From positions 6,066,193 to 6,130,192 of the forward strand of contig NC_087062.1 in NCBI RefSeq assembly GCF_963678635.1: a stretch of 64,000 nt of DNA, read 5' to 3'. A program made the translations under genes and the position numbers. How positions within the stretch are numbered: the first letter of the stretch is position 1; each line of letters opens with the position of its first letter. This document shows positions 60,521 through 64,000 of this stretch, in pieces. This DNA is from Symsagittifera roscoffensis (lineage: Eukaryota > Xenacoelomorpha > Acoela > Convolutidae). The notes below the pieces were generated by a model. That model ran no database searches, was not told the DNA's origin, and saw nothing but the letters and a program-made list of their open reading frames with translations.

Positions 60521-60889
60521 CTTTGTCTCTCAGGCAGCTCCTGGGAAAACTATACAAGCAGCAAAAGCATCCGAGATCAAATATTTGGATAAACAAAAAG
60601 AGCGGAAAGCTCTTCGAGTTTGAAGGATGGGGATTTTTGTAGAGTTTTACGCAATGGAGCTCTAATCGCGAAATTCGTTCTGAAACTCCTGATGAAGAAC
60701 ACTCACGATCGCAATCAGCATCAAAAGTTAGGGCTGAACCTTCTTTTGCAAGACTTTCAAGAGCAGCAATTTGAAGGAGAAAGGAAACCAATCAGAAACG
60801 GACAAGATTTTAGCCGGAAATCAAGCCTAAGTGTTGTTGGACATCAAGCCGAAGATGGATTGCTAAAAATTGGAGAACGACTTGCAGCA

Positions 60890-61780
60890 GCTGATTGCCT
60901 AAACAAGAAAGAAAATTGTCAGTTGATCATACCTCCGAACACTCATTTCTCGAGAACTGTGATTTTCTATGGTCACCTTGTTCAAATACACTGTGGATTG
61001 AAAGCCACTGTTGCTTAAATTGGCAGCAGAACTGATCTTACTAGTCAAGACAATGCTCGAGCAATTATAGGCAACTGCATCACTTGCTTCAGATTTCATG
61101 GTCGATCAATGAACCAGCTGATGGAAGACTAACCTAGTGAGAGAGTCAACCCATTTTCACCATTCTCTTACATAGGTATCAACTTAGCAGGGTCAAAGTA
61201 CTACAAGGAAGCTGAACACTTACTCAAGAGGTACACAGTAGTTTTCAATTGCTTTTCTACTAAAGCATTATACTTGGGTTTTTTAAAAGCCTTGATCACT
61301 GAAGAATGCTTGAATGGCTGAAGGTTATCAGGAAGGTTATTGCTCCACGAGGATGCCCCCAGAAGATCGTTTCAATAATATAATGCCAAATGCATCGGAT
61401 CATTTGATGAGCTAATTCAAGTGAAGAGACTTCTACAAAATGGAAACAAGAGAGACAGCCTCCCTGATCACGTTCGAGACTGAGTTATCAATTGGACAAC
61501 TATACCTGCAACCGCTCAAAATTTCGGTGGGCTATGGGAAGCTGCTGTTAAGTCAAGGAAACTGCTATGTCACACAACAATAGTGAATGGGGAAAACTTA
61601 AAATCGATGATATTTATACAGTGCTTTGTCAGATGGAAGCTATACTCGGCTCAACGCCGATCACAACAATGTAGGATAATGCCAAGATACTGTGCCACCA
61701 AAGCATCAATGCTGCTATAGATTTTCAATGTAAATCCCCTTTTTGCTGATCCTACCACAGATGAGCTTGATGAAGATTGA
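60890..61780 (+). pseudogene. BEL/Pao integrase
   Basis: The zinc-binding-like start contains LIIPPNTHFSRTVIF and HLVQIHCGLKATVA (60920-61016), then CITC.R near 61077. The catalytic core shows YIGINLAGS (first Asp replaced by Asn, near 61170), NCFSTKALYLGF and, near 61530, NFGGLWEAAVKSRK, a near-invariant BEL/Pao integrase block. Several stops. Confidence 0.75.
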
Positions 61781-61917
61781 AAATGCCCGGAAAAACGATG
61801 CAACTACTTGCAAAAAATGATCGCAGAATTTTGAGAGAAATGAACTCTGAGTATTTGACCGCTCTGAAACAACCCAAAAAAAACCGAGTAGAAAAACAAA
61901 ACTTGAAAAAAGAGATA

Positions 61918-62075
61918 TTGTATTAATTACTGATGATGATATCCCCCTTCATCATAGCCACTTGGAATCGTGGTAATTGTATATGCTGGAAACGATAGTC
62001 TAGCGAGGTTATTGCAAGTTAAAACAGGGAATGGGAAGCTTAAAACACGGCCAATTTTAAAAATGCAGATTTGCC
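61918..62075 (+). pseudogene. BEL/Pao polyprotein C-terminal tail
   Basis: VLITDDDIP at the start, and after a frameshift VKTGNGKLKTRPILKM, match the conserved end of BEL/Pao polyproteins after the integrase. Marks the right limit of coding homology. Confidence 0.65.
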
Positions 62076-62261
62076 AATGAAAGGCGATGAAAGTTAGAAT
62101 AATAATTGTATGAAAAAAAACTGATCGAAACAAAACTCAAAAAAATAATTCAAAAACAATTGTCAGTCAACCAACTCATCTTCTTACTTTCACCTTTCAA
62201 CCTATCAACATTTCAAACTCATCCTTTCGACTTTTGAATCTTCTTTTTCTTCATCACAGGA

Positions 62262-62420
62262 TCAGGGGCTGCATCCAGCAACTCAAGCCGCCAGAGGAAC
62301 ACCCGACACTCGCAGTTCACCTTCGCCAACTTCCTCCCAGCAATCATACACGACAGTACATCCGCCTTCTTCTTGCAACTTCCGATTTTCATCTCCATGT
62401 GAAAAATATAAAGATTGATC
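62262..62420. other. GC-richer patch, possible exon of unknown strand
   Basis: Locally richer in G and C than its flanks. On the plus strand a long pyrimidine tract ends CTTCATCACAG at 62260, a good acceptor, and the frame starting GAT CAG GGG is open for 50 codons with a Ser/Pro/Thr-rich peptide. On the minus strand an ATG-initiated 60-codon frame (MEMKIGSCKKKADV...) runs to 62219 with GC-rich third positions. Neither is recognised. Confidence 0.3.
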
Positions 62421-62449
62421 AAAAATCAACGGAAGCAGCAATTTTGTAA

Positions 62450-64000
62450 ACGAAACTTAAAGCGCTTGTTAAATTTCTCAAAATTTTTTTATTCCTTTTA
62501 ATCGCAACTTGTAGAAACTAAATAAACAATAATTAAATTTTTGTACAGTGCAGTCGCTTTCCTGCTACCGAGAAGTGTTCATTGCTAGCAATATTTTAAC
62601 ATGCCTGAAAATCATTATGGAAACTTGTGAATTATAATATTTTTGCACAAAGAAATATAATAAACTGTGAAATCGAACGTTTTCGGTACAATGTTCAATG
62701 TCAGTTTAAAAAAATGTTCAGATAAAGAAGATTTACAGACGTTGAAACATCAACAAAGTCAATTAAATGATTCCAAAAAAAATTGGTCCCATACTCAAAT
62801 CAAATTTAAGCGTTATTGCAAAAGAATTACGTTTATTTTACGTTTTCTTCAACTACTGAAATTTTTCAATCTCGATTAGGGTTTCTTCCTTTTATTTTTA
62901 TGATTTCACGTTTTGATTATTTTTTCTATTTTTTCAGCCAAAACTAGTTTTGGACTGAATTGTAAAGATCAGTTCCCTAATCCTGAACTCAACCCGCGTG
63001 GCCACTCTTGACCTGTTCTGTAATGTGCAGCGCTATCAAAAGCTAGGAATTGCTTTGCGTAGTTTGACTTATCTATTATCTCCCAACTGACTTGTTTCGT
63101 TATTTCGATATATCCGTTTTGACGAAAATAGGTATCGGAAAAGTGTTAAAAATATCGTAACAAGAATATCACAATAACGAAGATACTCTTTCCAAAACAT
63201 CGGTTTGGACTACAATTATCGGTTTTTTCTCCGAATCACTTTAACAAAAATAAGTCCCTTAAAGAATTCAGATCAAAGTAAGTTTCCTGTTTCGGCAACA
63301 ATTGCATAACTACAACACAATTTTTACCTTATTAAATAAATTCGTTCAGCACTAGGCTATGCAAGTCGAGAAATGGAATGTATCTGCAGAACTAATCAAA
63401 TATTATGAAAAATTACCCATAGAAGACTACGTTTTTGGGTTCGCAAAAGGTTCATCGCAAAAAAAAACGCATTCTTATTCAAGAAGACGTTTCTTACACG
63501 ATGCGCTGGAGTCAAACTACTTTGAAATCAGTTTTACTCAAACATCAATTTGTCAAATACATTTTACTCAATAATGAAATGTTTGCGCCTGATTCTCACA
63601 ATCAGTATGAAAATCCAAATATATTTAAAAAAAGAGTTTTATTTCAGATAATAGTATGAAAAGCACAACTTAATATGTAAAATATCGTACCATTTCAAAC
63701 TTCCATTGGTAACAGTACCGTTTTTTATCAGGGTGACCTATTTCAAACAAAATGTGGTGTACAAAACGTTTTTTCAAAGATTTTTACATATGCAAGCAAG
63801 AACATTTTTTATACAAAATTGATTTAACTGTTCTTGTAGATCAATCACGGGGCGGTTAAACAAAAACCTCGCAAGTTGCGATTTCTCCTCCACCTTAAAA
63901 AACTTGACTTTATATCACGCAGTGAAAGTAGCATCTAATATACACACGAATAGTCGTTCAATGGTCCATAATAAGCCAATTTTTTAGCAATTTTGTCGAT
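62450..64000. other. No recognised gene
   Basis: AT-rich. Two overlapping frames at 63359-63659 are open but match nothing I know and lack convincing splice sites. A pyrimidine tract with TTTTTTCAG at about 62938 could be an acceptor. Confidence 0.35.

Larger units (their letters stand above)
57180..62075 (+). mobile_element. BEL/Pao LTR retrotransposon, decayed
   Basis: Domains appear in BEL/Pao order on the plus strand: Gag end, zinc knuckle, protease-like region, reverse transcriptase, RNase H region, integrase and a short C-terminal tail. Each is recognisable, but frames are broken at many points. The individual parts are listed below. No long terminal repeats could be identified, so the ends are those of the visible coding homology. 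The element lies downstream of the GGACT-like gene in the opposite orientation. Confidence 0.8.

Overview
The window is nuclear DNA from an animal, most likely an invertebrate. It is AT-rich, its genes are split by canonical GT-AG introns, it carries animal-type genes (long-chain acyl-CoA synthetase, syntaxin-6, gamma-glutamylaminecyclotransferase), and it is loaded with decayed eukaryotic mobile DNA including a BEL/Pao retrotransposon. There are no operons, ribosome-binding sites or CRISPR arrays. The species cannot be named from the sequence.

Layout. 50-4937 (minus strand): six exons of an acyl-CoA synthetase gene that continues past the left edge; all splice phases agree, and its introns hold a hAT-like MITE and a long fold-back element. 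4938-11980: AT-rich intergenic or intronic DNA with diverged repeat pairs and one orphan exon-like segment. 11985-15640: a CCAT-rich block, a broken AIG1/GIMAP-like GTPase gene, then an SGNH-hydrolase-like remnant. 15640-43268: a tandem array of a partial and 17 further units of about 1.5-1.7 kb (the last incomplete). Each unit joins a short exon-like ORF ('ORF1', acidic C-terminus) to a broken GTPase domain and about 0.75 kb of non-coding DNA with a hairpin. 43330-44762: remnant of a B-family DNA polymerase of mobile-element type. 45238-47535: an inverted fragment of the array unit, then second copies of the GTPase C-terminal part, the SGNH-like remnant and the CCAT block. 47605-47857: a second fold-back element. 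48374-52956 (minus): two-exon syntaxin-6. 53435-54088 (minus): single-exon GGACT-like gene. 54475-55510: an ancient tandem repeat of about 160 bp. 57180-62075: a decayed BEL/Pao element. 62076-64000: no recognised gene.

The most unusual object is the GTPase-derived array. A host-like GTPase gene fragment has become a satellite-like array with higher-order dimers (about 3.12 and 3.35 kb). Nearly all copies share the same in-frame stops and many share a one-base deletion, so by ordinary translation no unit encodes an intact GTPase. ORF1, by contrast, is open in about half the units. The array is bracketed by permuted copies of the same GTPase/SGNH/CCAT segment, and a polymerase remnant sits at its right edge. 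The three intact-looking genes (ACSL, STX6, GGACT) are ordinary housekeeping genes with no evident functional link to the array.
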